Counted from the stretch's first letter, positions 53,690-62,970 are shown. The stretch: DNA of 64,000 bases from Roseburia sp. CAG:10041_57 (GCA_001916965.1 MNTL01000047.1:1-64000), one strand, 5' to 3'. Notes: generated from the sequence alone by a model not told the origin. Program-made: numbers and translations.

Positions 53690-54584
53690 ATTCCATGTCC
53701 AAGGCTATATTAATGGCTTCTGATATCGTGAAACTAAGTCTCTTCGTAGTCTCATCAATGTTCTTCGCCGTTACATACATATTATGAAGTTGTGTATCTT
53801 CACTATTCCTGAAATACTCCAGGGATTCTCTGGAAATCTGCTCCAGTGCATCACACACGATCGTTCCGGCATCTACTACCATTGGAATTCCAATCGCAAT
53901 GACCGGCACACCAAGGCTCTCCTTCGTCAGTGCATTTCGATAATTGCCTACGCCTGACCCTGGATGAATCCCGGTATCTGTAATCTGTATCGTACGATTC
54001 AGTCTTTTCGTACTGCGTGCAGCCAGCGCATCTATTACTATAACTATGTCCGGCTCTGTCTGAGTTATGACTCCCTTGATGATTTCAGAAGTCTCCATGC
54101 CTGTTTTCGCCATAACCCCCGGAACAAGACTGCTGATTTCATGCATTCGTTGTGCATGATATGCTTTCTTTCCATATTCTCTGATAATATGTCTGGTAAT
54201 AAACAGGTTATCCACCGTGCATGGTCCTAATGCATCTGCCGTAACATCTCTGTTACCCAGTCCTACTATCAATATGGACTGTTCTTTTTCTCCTACAGCA
54301 GGGAGCACACTTCTTAATTGTCTTGCCAGCTCTTCTGAGATTTCCCGGTGGTAATCCTCATCATTTTCCTGTAAAGACGCAGCTTCCAGCGTGATATAAG
54401 TACCTATGGGCTTTCCCAGACTCTTCTGCGCGTTTCGGCTTTTGATCTCCACCTTTGTAATATGGACATCCTCCAGCACATCATATTCCTCCATGACAAC
54501 GCCCCGAATGTTACCCGCTTCCTGTTTTCTCACACTTTCTGTTGCCTCAAGTGCCAGATCAGTTCTGACTTGAAATTGCTGCAT
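53670..54584 (-). CDS. gpr: GPR germination endopeptidase (spore protease)
   Basis: 304 aa. It begins FQVRTDLALEATESV, the family N-terminus of the zymogen that is processed before activity. Core motifs: ILIVGLGNRDVTADALGP, HEISSLVPGVMAKTGMET, IDALAARSTKRLN and GSGVGNYRNAL. It degrades SASPs (small acid-soluble spore proteins) at germination. Precedes spoIIP and diverges from rpsT, matching Bacillus. Confidence 0.95.
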   Translation of the reverse strand: MQQFQVRTDLALEATESVRKQEAGNIRGVVMEEYDVLEDVHITKVEIKSRNAQKSLGKPIGTYITLEAASLQENDEDYHREISEELARQLRSVLPAVGEKEQSILIVGLGNRDVTADALGPCTVDNLFITRHIIREYGKKAYHAQRMHEISSLVPGVMAKTGMETSEIIKGVITQTEPDIVIVIDALAARSTKRLNRTIQITDTGIHPGSGVGNYRNALTKESLGVPVIAIGIPMVVDAGTIVCDALEQISRESLEYFRNSEDTQLHNMYVTAKNIDETTKRLSFTISEAINIALDMEYEWNGE

Positions 54585-54658
54585 AGATATTCTGTCCTTT
54601 CTTATATTTTTCGTAACGATTCAGTTACATTTTTCCCATAATTTTTTTGAAATATGTA

Positions 54659-54687
54659 TTGACAGAAAAGGTTCCATAAATTACAAT
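54659..54687 (+). promoter_or_regulatory. rpsT promoter
   Basis: Plus-strand -35 TTGACA (54659-54664), 17-bp spacer, -10 TACAAT (54682-54687). About 80-nt leader follows, holding the perfect 16-bp palindrome AATTGATATATCAATT (54739-54754) just before the SD. Confidence 0.75.
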
Positions 54688-54775
54688 AAATGAGTATGTT
54701 TACATTAGAACGTCCGTGTCCGGATTTAATGAAACAGTAATTGATATATCAATTCACGAAATGGAGGTGTTAAGC

Positions 54776-55039
54776 ATGGCAAACATCAAATCTGCAAAGA
54801 AGAGAATTCTTGTTAACAGAACAAAGGCTGACAGAAACAAGGCTATCAAGTCTGGTGTTAAGACTGCTATTAAGAAAGTTTATACAGCAATCGAGGCTAA
54901 CGATAAGGAAGCTGCAGCAGCTGCTTTATTAAACGCTACCAGCGTTATTGATAAGGCTACTTCCAAGGGCGTATATCACAAGAACTACGCTTCCAGAAAA
55001 GTTTCTCGTTTATCCAAGGCTGTAAACCAGATGGCTTAA
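54776..55039 (+). CDS. rpsT: 30S ribosomal protein S20
   Basis: 87 aa from ATG 54776 (MANIKSAKKRILVNRTKADR) with GGAGG 8 nt upstream; the open frame extends 20 codons further but is the leader. All-helical, Lys/Ala-rich, family length. It binds 16S rRNA early. One of two plus-strand genes; divergent from gpr. A bidirectional terminator follows. Confidence 0.98.
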   Translation: MANIKSAKKRILVNRTKADRNKAIKSGVKTAIKKVYTAIEANDKEAAAAALLNATSVIDKATSKGVYHKNYASRKVSRLSKAVNQMA

Positions 55040-55061
55040 TTCTTGAATATAGAGTAAATAA

Positions 55062-55094
55062 AAAACAACCCATACCGTCATGTGGGTTGTTTTT
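55062..55094. terminator. bidirectional terminator between rpsT and the 90-aa gene
   Basis: Perfect 9-bp stem AACAACCCA (55064-55072) and TGGGTTGTT (55083-55091), A tract before it and T tract after, so it can stop transcription from both sides. Confidence 0.9.
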
Positions 55095-55112
55095 ATTACT
55101 TTCCTGCTATTT

Positions 55113-55385
55113 CTATTTTTCATGTCTGCGAACAGACTCATACTGTTCATTCATCCAGTCAATTCCCTGTGCCAGTCCATCTTCACTGAAAGGAAACATT
55201 TCTGAGATCTTCTGTTCCTCTGGCGTTACATCGAAGCAAAATGGTTCCGGCCACAGATAAATCTGAAGCTTCTTCTCTTCTTCTACCTCCGCCTGATGCA
55301 GCATATAGCGCATTCCCTGGTAACTGCCTGTATAATCTTCCTTTTTCACAAAATTAAGTGATAAAAAATCAGCCCTGGCCAGCAT
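55113..55385 (-). CDS. unknown 90-aa protein
   Basis: 90 aa, soluble, acidic and Glu/Tyr-rich, with an YTGSYQGMRYMLHQAEVEEE stretch and a tail of KISEMFPFSEDGLAQGID. No family recognised by eye. It overlaps the HAD gene by 17 nt (55369-55385), so the two are probably coupled. Likely a Clostridia-restricted small protein; coding supported by overlap and composition. Confidence 0.65.
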   Translation of the reverse strand: MLARADFLSLNFVKKEDYTGSYQGMRYMLHQAEVEEEKKLQIYLWPEPFCFDVTPEEQKISEMFPFSEDGLAQGIDWMNEQYESVRRHEK

Positions 55386-56106
55386 GTTCTATTACCCCTG
55401 TCTGAATTAACACTTCCATCAAAGAGCCGTTCTTTGATACATAACGGTAATCTGCCTGTTCCGGTTCATGAAATACTGCCAGGCGGTTCAAATAAAATCC
55501 ATCTATGCCTGCCGCCTTTGCCCCTGCCATATCGGAGTGCAATTCATTTCCTATCATAACAGATTCCTTTTTATCCAGATGATAACGCTCACATAAAATA
55601 TCATAGAAATCAGTATCCGGTTTCATACATCCCTCATCAGAAGATATCAATACGCCATCAAAAAAGGGAAGGATCCCACTTATCTCCAGTTCCTGCCAAG
55701 TGTAGCTTCTCTGCGCATTGGACAGAAGATAAATATGTTTGCCAGCCTTTTTCAATGCATCCAGACACTGTAACGTATCCGGGAACAATCGTAAATAAAT
55801 CAGTGAAATTCTCCTGAAGCTCTCACACAGCCACAATATCTCCTCTGCGTCCAGTTCATAGCCTTTTTCACGAAATACATCCTGGAAAACATCTTCCATC
55901 TGAATCTCGGAATTATGATGCTTGCTGGGTTGACTGCGATATTGTTGTTCAATTCGCAAAAATGAACTACGAAACTGCTTCCAGTCAAAATAATACCCCT
56001 GTTTTCTTAACCATTTTACATATTTCTTGTAAAAATTCTTACTGCTCTCATCTGTATGAATGTCTATTAACGTTCCATACAAATCAAAAATGTAATTCTG
56101 ATACAT
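55369..56106 (-). CDS. HAD superfamily hydrolase
   Basis: 245 aa from ATG 56106 (MYQNYIFDLYGTLIDIHTDE) with AGGTGA 5 nt upstream; the longer frame adds 43 residues without family support. HAD motifs: I DLYGTLID, II LLSNAQ, III CMKPD, IV IGNELHSDMAGAKAAGI. The cap is helical, as in phosphoglycolate phosphatase relatives. Substrate not determinable. Overlaps the 90-aa gene. Confidence 0.9.
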   Translation of the reverse strand: MYQNYIFDLYGTLIDIHTDESSKNFYKKYVKWLRKQGYYFDWKQFRSSFLRIEQQYRSQPSKHHNSEIQMEDVFQDVFREKGYELDAEEILWLCESFRRISLIYLRLFPDTLQCLDALKKAGKHIYLLSNAQRSYTWQELEISGILPFFDGVLISSDEGCMKPDTDFYDILCERYHLDKKESVMIGNELHSDMAGAKAAGIDGFYLNRLAVFHEPEQADYRYVSKNGSLMEVLIQTGVIEHAGQG

Positions 56107-56134
56107 CAATCTCACCTGTTCCTTTCTTATTTTC

Positions 56135-57031
56135 TCATACACCTTCATAGCTAAAGTCAGGGATAAAGCTTTCCTTAGCTGTATCTCCTTCCTGTATAAA
56201 GCCATTCTCCAGCCCTGCTTCAAGAGCAAAATCAATTACTTTGTTGTACTCTCTGTCTGTCACTCTTCTTTTTAACTCAGGATACCCTTCCAGACTCTCC
56301 ATAGGTGTATACTGATTCATAATACTGACATAGATGTCATTTCCATATTCCTGCAGCAAATGACTTACAACCGCCATAGACTCTTTGGTATGTCCTGGCA
56401 ATACCAAGTGTCTTACAATCACTCCGCGCCACATCATATCCCCTTCAAATACAGGCTTGCCAGTCTGTCGCAGCATTTCATGGATTGCTGCGGTTGCAAC
56501 CTGCGGATAATCCGGCGCATGGGAATATCTGGCTGCAAGTTCAGGACTGTAATATTTAAAATCAGGCAGATAAATATCTATCAGTCCATCCAGCAGCTTC
56601 AGAGTTTCTACATTCTCATAGCTGCTTGTGTTATATACAACCGGCAGTTCCAGCCCTTTGTTTCTGGCTCGGAGCAATGCCTCTGCAATCTGCGGAACAT
56701 AGTGTGTCGGAGTAACCAGATTAATATTATGGGCTCCCTTTTCTTTTAATTCAAAGAAAATATCTACAAGCCTGTCCAAAGTAACTGCTTTTCCTATATT
56801 TCCCAATGCAATGCTGTGATTCTGGCAGTAGACGCATCTAAGTGGACATCCCGAAAAGAACACAGCTCCCGAGCCGTTCACCCCACTAATACATGGTTCT
56901 TCCCACATATGAAGAGCGGCTCTTGCCAGCCGAATCTCCCCGGACATACCACAATACCCTTTCAATCCCTGTGTTCTGTCTACTCCACAATTTCTCGGGC
57001 ATAACCTGCATTCACTTATATCACTGTTCAA
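56135..57031 (-). CDS. radical SAM protein, PflX/AmrS type
   Basis: 298 aa from a TTG start at 57031 with GGGAG 9 nt upstream. An N-terminal Cys-rich part (CRLCPRNCGVDRTQGLKGYC) is followed by the radical SAM motif CPLRCVYCQN and the PflX-type core (LVTPTHYVPQI, DIYLPDFKYYSPELA, RHLVLPGHTKESM). Related to pyruvate formate-lyase activases; the target is unknown. Overlaps the kinase gene stop by 11 nt, so it may be co-expressed. Confidence 0.88.
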   Translation of the reverse strand: MNSDISECRLCPRNCGVDRTQGLKGYCGMSGEIRLARAALHMWEEPCISGVNGSGAVFFSGCPLRCVYCQNHSIALGNIGKAVTLDRLVDIFFELKEKGAHNINLVTPTHYVPQIAEALLRARNKGLELPVVYNTSSYENVETLKLLDGLIDIYLPDFKYYSPELAARYSHAPDYPQVATAAIHEMLRQTGKPVFEGDMMWRGVIVRHLVLPGHTKESMAVVSHLLQEYGNDIYVSIMNQYTPMESLEGYPELKRRVTDREYNKVIDFALEAGLENGFIQEGDTAKESFIPDFSYEGV

Positions 57032-60000
57032 TTTTACTGTCTCCCATCAACCATTTATTCAGACACCGATATACCTCATCCGGTTCAATAGGCTTGGATA
57101 TATGACCATTCATGCCGCACTGATACGAATTCTCCACATCGCTTTCCAGGGCATTTGCAGTCATTGCAATGATAGGCACCCGCTTGCAGTCTTCTCTATC
57201 CAGTGCTCTGATCTTCATTGTAGCCTCATCACCTTTCATAACAGGCATGCGAATGTCCATAAAAATCAGATCATATGCACCTTCCCTGGATGCTTCCACC
57301 TTTTCTAATGCCTCTTTACCATTTCTGGCTTCGTCAATAATCAGCTCTGTATCTTCCAGGAAACCTTTCACGATCTCCATATTGATTCGTTTGTCTTCTA
57401 CAATAAGAATATGTTTACCAGGATAAGTATACTGCATGGTATTCTTCTCCTGAACTGTAACCTCCTGCGTCTGTGTAGCAACCTCAAGTGGCAGTGTTAC
57501 AATTACTTTGGTTCCTACATTCACCATGCTGTCTACTTCTATGGTTCCCTTCATGATATCAACCAGATTCTTGACAATTGCCATTCCAAGTCCAGTACCC
57601 TCCACCTTATCTGACAGAATCGTATCTTCTCTTTCAAAAGGCTGGAATACTTTCTTGACAAACTCTTCGCTCATACCGATTCCATTATCCATAATGGTAA
57701 ATCTGGTACAGCATATCTGGTTGCTGTCCGGTTCATCCTGTGAGACCTGCATGAATACTTTGCCAAAGGATTGTGTATATTTCACTGCATTAGACAACAG
57801 ATTCATAAGAATCTGTTTCATGCGCAGCTCATCCATCTTTACATTCGGATAACGCAGCTCATCATATCGAATCATTAATTCCTGTTGATTTGCTTCGCAT
57901 TTATTTCTAAATATAACTTCCACATCATCTATCAGTTTGCGTAATGAACCAGGCTTCTCATGTAATTCGATCACTCCACTCTCGATTTTGTTCATGTCAA
58001 GGACATCATTGATCAGTGCCAGCATGTTTTCAGAGGATGACAATATGGTATCCAGACATTTATTCACCTTTGTTTCATCAGTTACATGCTTCTTTGCCAG
58101 ATAGGTCATACCAAGGATTGCATTCATAGGCGTTCTCAAATCATGTGACATATTGGAAAGAAACCGGCTCTTGGCATCATTGGCACTTTTCGCCTGTTTC
58201 AATGCCTTCTCCAGATCCTTGCTTTTCTTGGCAAGCAGCTTCGTCATTTCCAGTTCCTTTTCTTTTGTCCGGATTTCTTTCTGTAACTGCTCCGCCTTGT
58301 AAATCTCATGCATCTTGGATTCATCAATATTTTTTACAAGAATAACCATTCTGGAACCGGATGGCACTTCTACCCTGGTAATATATTCATGGTAATAATG
58401 ATATTCCCCATCTTTATCCCTTAACCTGAATTCACATTCAGCTCTGCCCTCACGATTGAACTTCTCATCTGATATCTCCGAGAGATATTTTTCCCTGTCG
58501 TCATCATGAATAATGCCCAGAATATACTGACGCAGATCATCATAGCTGCCTTTATCAGGTAACTCACTTAAAAATTTATCCGCACTGTGTATACACTCAT
58601 ACCGATTGGCTTCATAATCTCTGAAAGCCACCAGCGTATATATACTGTTCATCGCCTCCGAAGCAAGTACCTCATTGGTTCTTATCTGCATCTCTTCGGT
58701 ATAATCCTGCAATGCAAATATCATCTTCTCATTACCAGGTCCATACTCCGGTACCGGAAAGCATTGAAGACTTTTCCATTTTTCATCATATGATTCGTAT
58801 ATGAACTCGATTTTCTTAGTTCCGGTATCAAATTGTTTTTTAATATCTTCCATATCAATCAACTGCCGAAACATATCACGGTATGGCGGTTTTGTCCAGG
58901 ATACAATTGCAAGCTCCATTAACTGCACAAAATCACCTGTAAGATTCTTAATATAATTACCATATCTCTCCGCCGAACGGATAATTTCATAAGAGCCCTG
59001 TTTGAGATCAACCACATACACTTCAAAGAAATCCCTGCTGAAATACATCAGCATCTCATCTCTTTGTCTCTGCTCTTTCTGCTGCTGGATAATCTCCCCT
59101 GCATTTTTGTAAGTAAATACTACGATTGGATTCTGCTTCGAATATTCCTGAGACTTCGTTATATCCAGCATGATCCATTCGTCTGTATTATTCTTATACA
59201 GGCATGAAACAATAGCCTGTCCCTCATCAAATTTGCGGATAATATTCTGTGGCTGTACGGTTCGTAAATATTGCTCCTGATAAATCACTGCCACCTGATT
59301 GTTCATATACTTCTCAGATATTTCATTTAATTCTGCGGTATTGCCATCCTTTTCCCAGTCACCCCTGCTATCTTTGAGGCAAGTAACCTGATGAGTTTTG
59401 AGATTCACAAGCGCAATCAGGCGGTATTCTTCACTTACTGCCGATACAATATTAGCATTCAGACTTCTCAATGAGTACATTTTATGATTTTGCAGAAAAA
59501 TCAGAACAATACATATAATAACCAGAATAATACACGTTCCCTGGAATAAAATAGCCCTGTTGGAGATAGAACGATTCTGCTGCGCAATATTATCCAGTTT
59601 ATTCTGTTCCTGACTGACAAATTCATCTATTGCATTGAACAGCTGCTGGGTACAATAGCTGTACTCTTCACCAGACAAGTAGTCTGTTGCATCCTGTTTC
59701 TGCTTCATCCCGGGTTCATTCCTGCCCTCATGCATGGGAAGCTTATCATAATTCTCCACATATCGTATATAACCCTGAAGCTCTTCATCTTCATAGTCAA
59801 TCGCATGTACATGATACTGAGCCAGGGCAAGCTGCATTGCATATACTTCCTGCTTCTTTAACTCATTACAACGATCCAGAATAATATTGAGATTCTTCTG
59901 TTCCTCATTATCAAAATGGTAACTCCTCAGTTTCTTGACAACATCCTCCCTGCCTTCTCCGTGAAGCTCCATATCCCAGTAATCCTCAAAATACTGTATA

Positions 60001-60239
60001 TCACCAGTAAGCACATAATTTCTTACCAGATATGCCAGATTATCGGAAGTTTCCTGCATCTGCTGTGCTATTTTTACCACTTCTTCCTGGCGGTTATTCG
60101 CCATCTTGTTCTCAGACAACATTTCTTCAAAATAACGCCAGTTAAAAATCAGAACTCCAACAATAATTGCCACAAATGTCAGTAATATCAGTGCTTTTTT
60201 ACGAGAGTGAAATACTTCCTTTAAGTTTATCTTTTTCAT
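57021..60239 (-). CDS. large hybrid sensor histidine kinase
   Basis: 1072 aa from ATG 60239 (MKKINLKEVFHSRKK) with GAGGG 5 nt upstream. TM1 at about 16-35, an ectodomain with YVLTGDIQYFEDYWD shared with the chemoreceptor at 2132, TM2 near 245-270 (GTCIILVIICIVLIFLQNH), several PAS-like sensory regions, a coiled coil, HisKA with SNMSHDLRTPMNAILGM, HATPase with LLSNAVKYT, DNGIGMS and GTGLGMAIVKNLV, and a C-terminal receiver with LIFMDIRMPVMKG. No separate regulator is encoded nearby. Confidence 0.94.
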   Translation of the reverse strand: MKKINLKEVFHSRKKALILLTFVAIIVGVLIFNWRYFEEMLSENKMANNRQEEVVKIAQQMQETSDNLAYLVRNYVLTGDIQYFEDYWDMELHGEGREDVVKKLRSYHFDNEEQKNLNIILDRCNELKKQEVYAMQLALAQYHVHAIDYEDEELQGYIRYVENYDKLPMHEGRNEPGMKQKQDATDYLSGEEYSYCTQQLFNAIDEFVSQEQNKLDNIAQQNRSISNRAILFQGTCIILVIICIVLIFLQNHKMYSLRSLNANIVSAVSEEYRLIALVNLKTHQVTCLKDSRGDWEKDGNTAELNEISEKYMNNQVAVIYQEQYLRTVQPQNIIRKFDEGQAIVSCLYKNNTDEWIMLDITKSQEYSKQNPIVVFTYKNAGEIIQQQKEQRQRDEMLMYFSRDFFEVYVVDLKQGSYEIIRSAERYGNYIKNLTGDFVQLMELAIVSWTKPPYRDMFRQLIDMEDIKKQFDTGTKKIEFIYESYDEKWKSLQCFPVPEYGPGNEKMIFALQDYTEEMQIRTNEVLASEAMNSIYTLVAFRDYEANRYECIHSADKFLSELPDKGSYDDLRQYILGIIHDDDREKYLSEISDEKFNREGRAECEFRLRDKDGEYHYYHEYITRVEVPSGSRMVILVKNIDESKMHEIYKAEQLQKEIRTKEKELEMTKLLAKKSKDLEKALKQAKSANDAKSRFLSNMSHDLRTPMNAILGMTYLAKKHVTDETKVNKCLDTILSSSENMLALINDVLDMNKIESGVIELHEKPGSLRKLIDDVEVIFRNKCEANQQELMIRYDELRYPNVKMDELRMKQILMNLLSNAVKYTQSFGKVFMQVSQDEPDSNQICCTRFTIMDNGIGMSEEFVKKVFQPFEREDTILSDKVEGTGLGMAIVKNLVDIMKGTIEVDSMVNVGTKVIVTLPLEVATQTQEVTVQEKNTMQYTYPGKHILIVEDKRINMEIVKGFLEDTELIIDEARNGKEALEKVEASREGAYDLIFMDIRMPVMKGDEATMKIRALDREDCKRVPIIAMTANALESDVENSYQCGMNGHISKPIEPDEVYRCLNKWLMGDSKIEQ

Positions 60240-60382
60240 AAGTCCCTCAATTATTTTCTCATAGATTGATGATTGATTCACATAATCTGGAACAATCATA
60301 TAAATAGTAGCATATTACCACTTTTTTAGGAAGAGCTTTTGTTGTAAAATAAACTTATCAGATAAGAGATGGAGGTACGATC

Positions 60383-60658
60383 ATGAACAATACCCTGCGT
60401 GATCCCGATAAAATCACAATGACACACACGGGACTTCTCCCCGGCAAAAAAGGCAAACTGATACACGTTTCTTTTGAAAGAAAGACGGAACGTGGAAGAG
60501 ACTTTGCCGAACTCGTTTTACCAAGCCGTAATGTATTAAGTTCAAAGGGATTTGATGATGGAGAATTGGTACAGCTACAGCTCTATCTAAAAAGCCAGGA
60601 AAAAGACATCATTCAGAATGCCAAACAGATTAACCATGATATGATTTTTAAATTATAG
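60383..60658 (+). CDS. unknown 91-aa protein
   Basis: 91 aa, plus strand, GGAGG 7 nt before the ATG. Soluble, starts MNNTLRDPDKITMTHTGLLP, contains KGKLIHVSFERKTERGRDF and ends QINHDMIFKL. No family was recognised. It diverges from the histidine kinase and has its own terminator, so it is a single-gene unit. Confidence 0.75.
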   Translation: MNNTLRDPDKITMTHTGLLPGKKGKLIHVSFERKTERGRDFAELVLPSRNVLSSKGFDDGELVQLQLYLKSQEKDIIQNAKQINHDMIFKL

Positions 60659-60660
60659 CA

Positions 60661-60696
60661 AAAATAAAAGGAAGCCTCTCAGCTTCCTTTTATTTT
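60661..60696. terminator. bidirectional terminator, 60383 gene and tpiA
   Basis: Perfect 15-bp stem AAAATAAAAGGAAGC (60661-60675) and its complement (60682-60696), loop CTCTCA. Ends in T-rich DNA on both strands. Convergent genes end on either side. Confidence 0.92.
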
Positions 60697-60731
60697 ACCA
60701 CGCTGACATATTTTATATTGTATTACATTGT

Positions 60732-61481
60732 CTACTTATAGCAAACAATTTTGCCAAAGTCTGCCTTCAGTGATGCACCACCTACAAGACCGCCATCAAT
60801 GTCAGGCTGTGCAAACAATTCTGCTGCATTACCTGCATTTACAGAGCCACCATACTGGATGCGTACTGCTGCTGCTGTATCTGTATCATACATCTCTTCG
60901 ATACAATCACGGATACCCTTGCATACTTCCTGAGCCTGCTCTGTTGTAGCTGTCTTACCTGTGCCGATAGCCCAGATAGGTTCATATGCAATTACCATGG
61001 ACTTAACCTGATCTGCAGTTACACCTACTAAATCAGATTTGATCTGTAAACGAATCCAATCCATAGTTACGCCTGTTTCTCTCTGCTCTAAGGACTCACC
61101 ACAGCAAAGGATAGGTGTTAAACCATGCTCAAATGCCTTTAATACTTTCTTATTTAAGAAAGCATCATCTTCCTTAAAGTAGTCACGACGTTCTGAATGT
61201 CCAATGATAACATAGGATACTCCAGCATCTACTAACATAGCAGGAGCGATTTCGCCTGTATAAGCGCCCTTCTCCTCTACATACATATTCTCAGCACCAA
61301 CTTTTACATTTGTACCTTTTACTGCTTCTACAACAGGTACAATGTCAATTGCAGGTACACAATATACTACATCAACATCATCATTTTTTACTAAATCTTT
61401 TAATTCAGCAACTAATTTAACAGCCTCGCTTGGAGTCATATTCATCTTCCAGTTGCCGGCTACAATTTTCTTTCTTGCCAT
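60732..61481 (-). CDS. tpiA: triosephosphate isomerase
   Basis: 249 aa, family length. Catalytic Lys in GNWKMN, His in IIGHSERRDYF, Glu in VIAYEPIWAIGTGK and phosphate loop GGSV. Interconverts the triose phosphates. AGGAG before the ATG. Last gene of gap-pgk-tpiA, separated from pgk by a hairpin-rich gap. Confidence 0.98.
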   Translation of the reverse strand: MARKKIVAGNWKMNMTPSEAVKLVAELKDLVKNDDVDVVYCVPAIDIVPVVEAVKGTNVKVGAENMYVEEKGAYTGEIAPAMLVDAGVSYVIIGHSERRDYFKEDDAFLNKKVLKAFEHGLTPILCCGESLEQRETGVTMDWIRLQIKSDLVGVTADQVKSMVIAYEPIWAIGTGKTATTEQAQEVCKGIRDCIEEMYDTDTAAAVRIQYGGSVNAGNAAELFAQPDIDGGLVGGASLKADFGKIVCYK

Positions 61482-61510
61482 TGTTGTATTCTCCTACTTT
61501 TATGAATTTT

Positions 61511-61620
61511 GCGCTGACTGACTCGAAAATGCTTCGCATTTCCTCGTGCGCGTTGCGCTTCACAAAGTAAATCACAGGCTGCTCCTCATGCCAGCATGGT
61601 CACAGTCTGTAATTTACTTT
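61511..61620. repeat. multi-hairpin intergenic element between pgk and tpiA
   Basis: An 18-bp near-perfect inverted repeat (61564-61581 and 61603-61620, 16 of 18 matching) encloses a CATG-CCAG-CATG hairpin. It is preceded by AAAATGC-TTC-GCATTT and a GCGC-GTT-GCGC pair. GC-richer than its surroundings, inside an operon. It may be a dispersed palindromic repeat or an mRNA processing element. Confidence 0.75.
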
Positions 61621-61640
61621 TCTCAGTCTGCTATTCACGA

Positions 61641-62864
61641 CTATTTGTCATCTGCTGCTACTACACCAGGAAGCTCTTTGCCTTCAAGGAACTCTAAGGA
61701 AGCGCCGCCACCTGTTGAGATATGAGACATCTTATCAGCGAAACCTAACTGGTTAACAGCTGCTGCACTATCACCACCACCGATGATTGTTGTTGCATCT
61801 GTCTCTGCTAAAGCCTTAGCTACAGCGATAGTACCCTTTGCAAGAGTAGGGTTCTCAAATACACCCATAGGTCCGTTCCATACTACTGTCTTAGCTGTCT
61901 TAACTGCTTCTGCATATAATTCAGCTGTCTTAGGTCCGATATCACAGCCTTCTCTGTCAGCAGGCATATTAGTAACATCATATACTTCTACTTCTACAGG
62001 AGCATCAATAGGGTTAGGGAAATCAGCGATTGTTACAGAGTCAACAGGAAGAAGTAACTTCTTGCCAAGCTTCTCAGCCTTAGCCATCATTTCCTTACAG
62101 TAATCAATCTTAGTATCATCTACAAGAGACTTACCGATTTCATATCCCTGAGCCTTTAAGAAAGTATAAGCCATACCACCACCAATGATCAGTGTATCGC
62201 ACTTCTCAAGCAGGTTGGAGATAACGTTTAACTTATCAGCTACCTTAGCACCACCAAGGATTGCAACGAAAGGTCTTACAGGATCTTCTACTGCATTGCC
62301 AAGGAAGTTGATTTCCTTCTGCATCAGATAACCAACTACATTTTCACCACCCTTAGCTGTGATGAACTTGGTTACACCAGCTACAGAAGCATGTGCTCTA
62401 TGGGATGAACCAAAAGCATCACATACATATACATCTGCAAGATCAGCTAATTCTTTGCTGAACTCTTCGCCGTTCTTAGTTTCTTCTGCGCCACGGAAAC
62501 GTGTATTCTGTAATAATACAACATCTCCTTCATTCATTGCATTTACTGCTGCTGTTGCAGCTTCGCCTGTTACATTGTAATCTGCCACGAAGTTTACAGG
62601 CTTGCCAAGCTTCTCAGCCAGTCTCTTTGCAACAGGTGCAAGAGATTCGCCTTCGTTAGGACCATTCTTAACCTTACCTAAGTGAGAGCAAAGAATAACC
62701 TTACCGCCATCGTTGATCAGCTTCTGGATTGTAGGAAGAGCTGCTACAATACGAGTTTCATCTGTAATTTCACCATTTTTAAGAGGTACATTAAAGTCAC
62801 ATCTTACAAGTACTCTCTTACCCTTTACGTTGATATCATCAATTGATTTTTTGTTTAATCCCAT
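61641..62864 (-). CDS. pgk: phosphoglycerate kinase
   Basis: 407 aa from ATG 62864 (MGLNKKSIDDINVKGKRVLV) with GGAGG 8 nt upstream; five codons are trimmed. Motifs RCDFNVPL, SHLGKVKNG, GGAKVADKL and ATIIGGGDSAAAV. Makes ATP from 1,3-bisphosphoglycerate. Follows gap after a terminator-like hairpin. Confidence 0.98.
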   Translation of the reverse strand: MGLNKKSIDDINVKGKRVLVRCDFNVPLKNGEITDETRIVAALPTIQKLINDGGKVILCSHLGKVKNGPNEGESLAPVAKRLAEKLGKPVNFVADYNVTGEAATAAVNAMNEGDVVLLQNTRFRGAEETKNGEEFSKELADLADVYVCDAFGSSHRAHASVAGVTKFITAKGGENVVGYLMQKEINFLGNAVEDPVRPFVAILGGAKVADKLNVISNLLEKCDTLIIGGGMAYTFLKAQGYEIGKSLVDDTKIDYCKEMMAKAEKLGKKLLLPVDSVTIADFPNPIDAPVEVEVYDVTNMPADREGCDIGPKTAELYAEAVKTAKTVVWNGPMGVFENPTLAKGTIAVAKALAETDATTIIGGGDSAAAVNQLGFADKMSHISTGGGASLEFLEGKELPGVVAADDK

Positions 62865-62913
62865 GTCATATTCCTCCATTTGATAATAGAGCAGTTACTA
62901 TCCTACTCAAAAT

Positions 62914-62946
62914 ATAAAAGGGTCCGGTCCATAAGACCGGACCCTT
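62914..62946 (-). terminator. strong hairpin between gap and pgk
   Basis: Perfect 12-bp GC-rich stem AAGGGTCCGGTC (62918-62929) and GACCGGACCCTT (62935-62946), followed by a TTTTATATTTT-type tract on the minus strand. Works as a terminator or partial attenuator, favouring gap over pgk-tpiA. Confidence 0.85.
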
Positions 62947-62970
62947 GATAGGTCTTGTATTAACAATTAA

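Noticed and set aside
54613..54628. GTAAC/GTTAC inverted repeat upstream of gpr as an operator or sigma-G promoter
   Set aside because: Arms are only 5 bp and no convincing sigma-G -10 follows.
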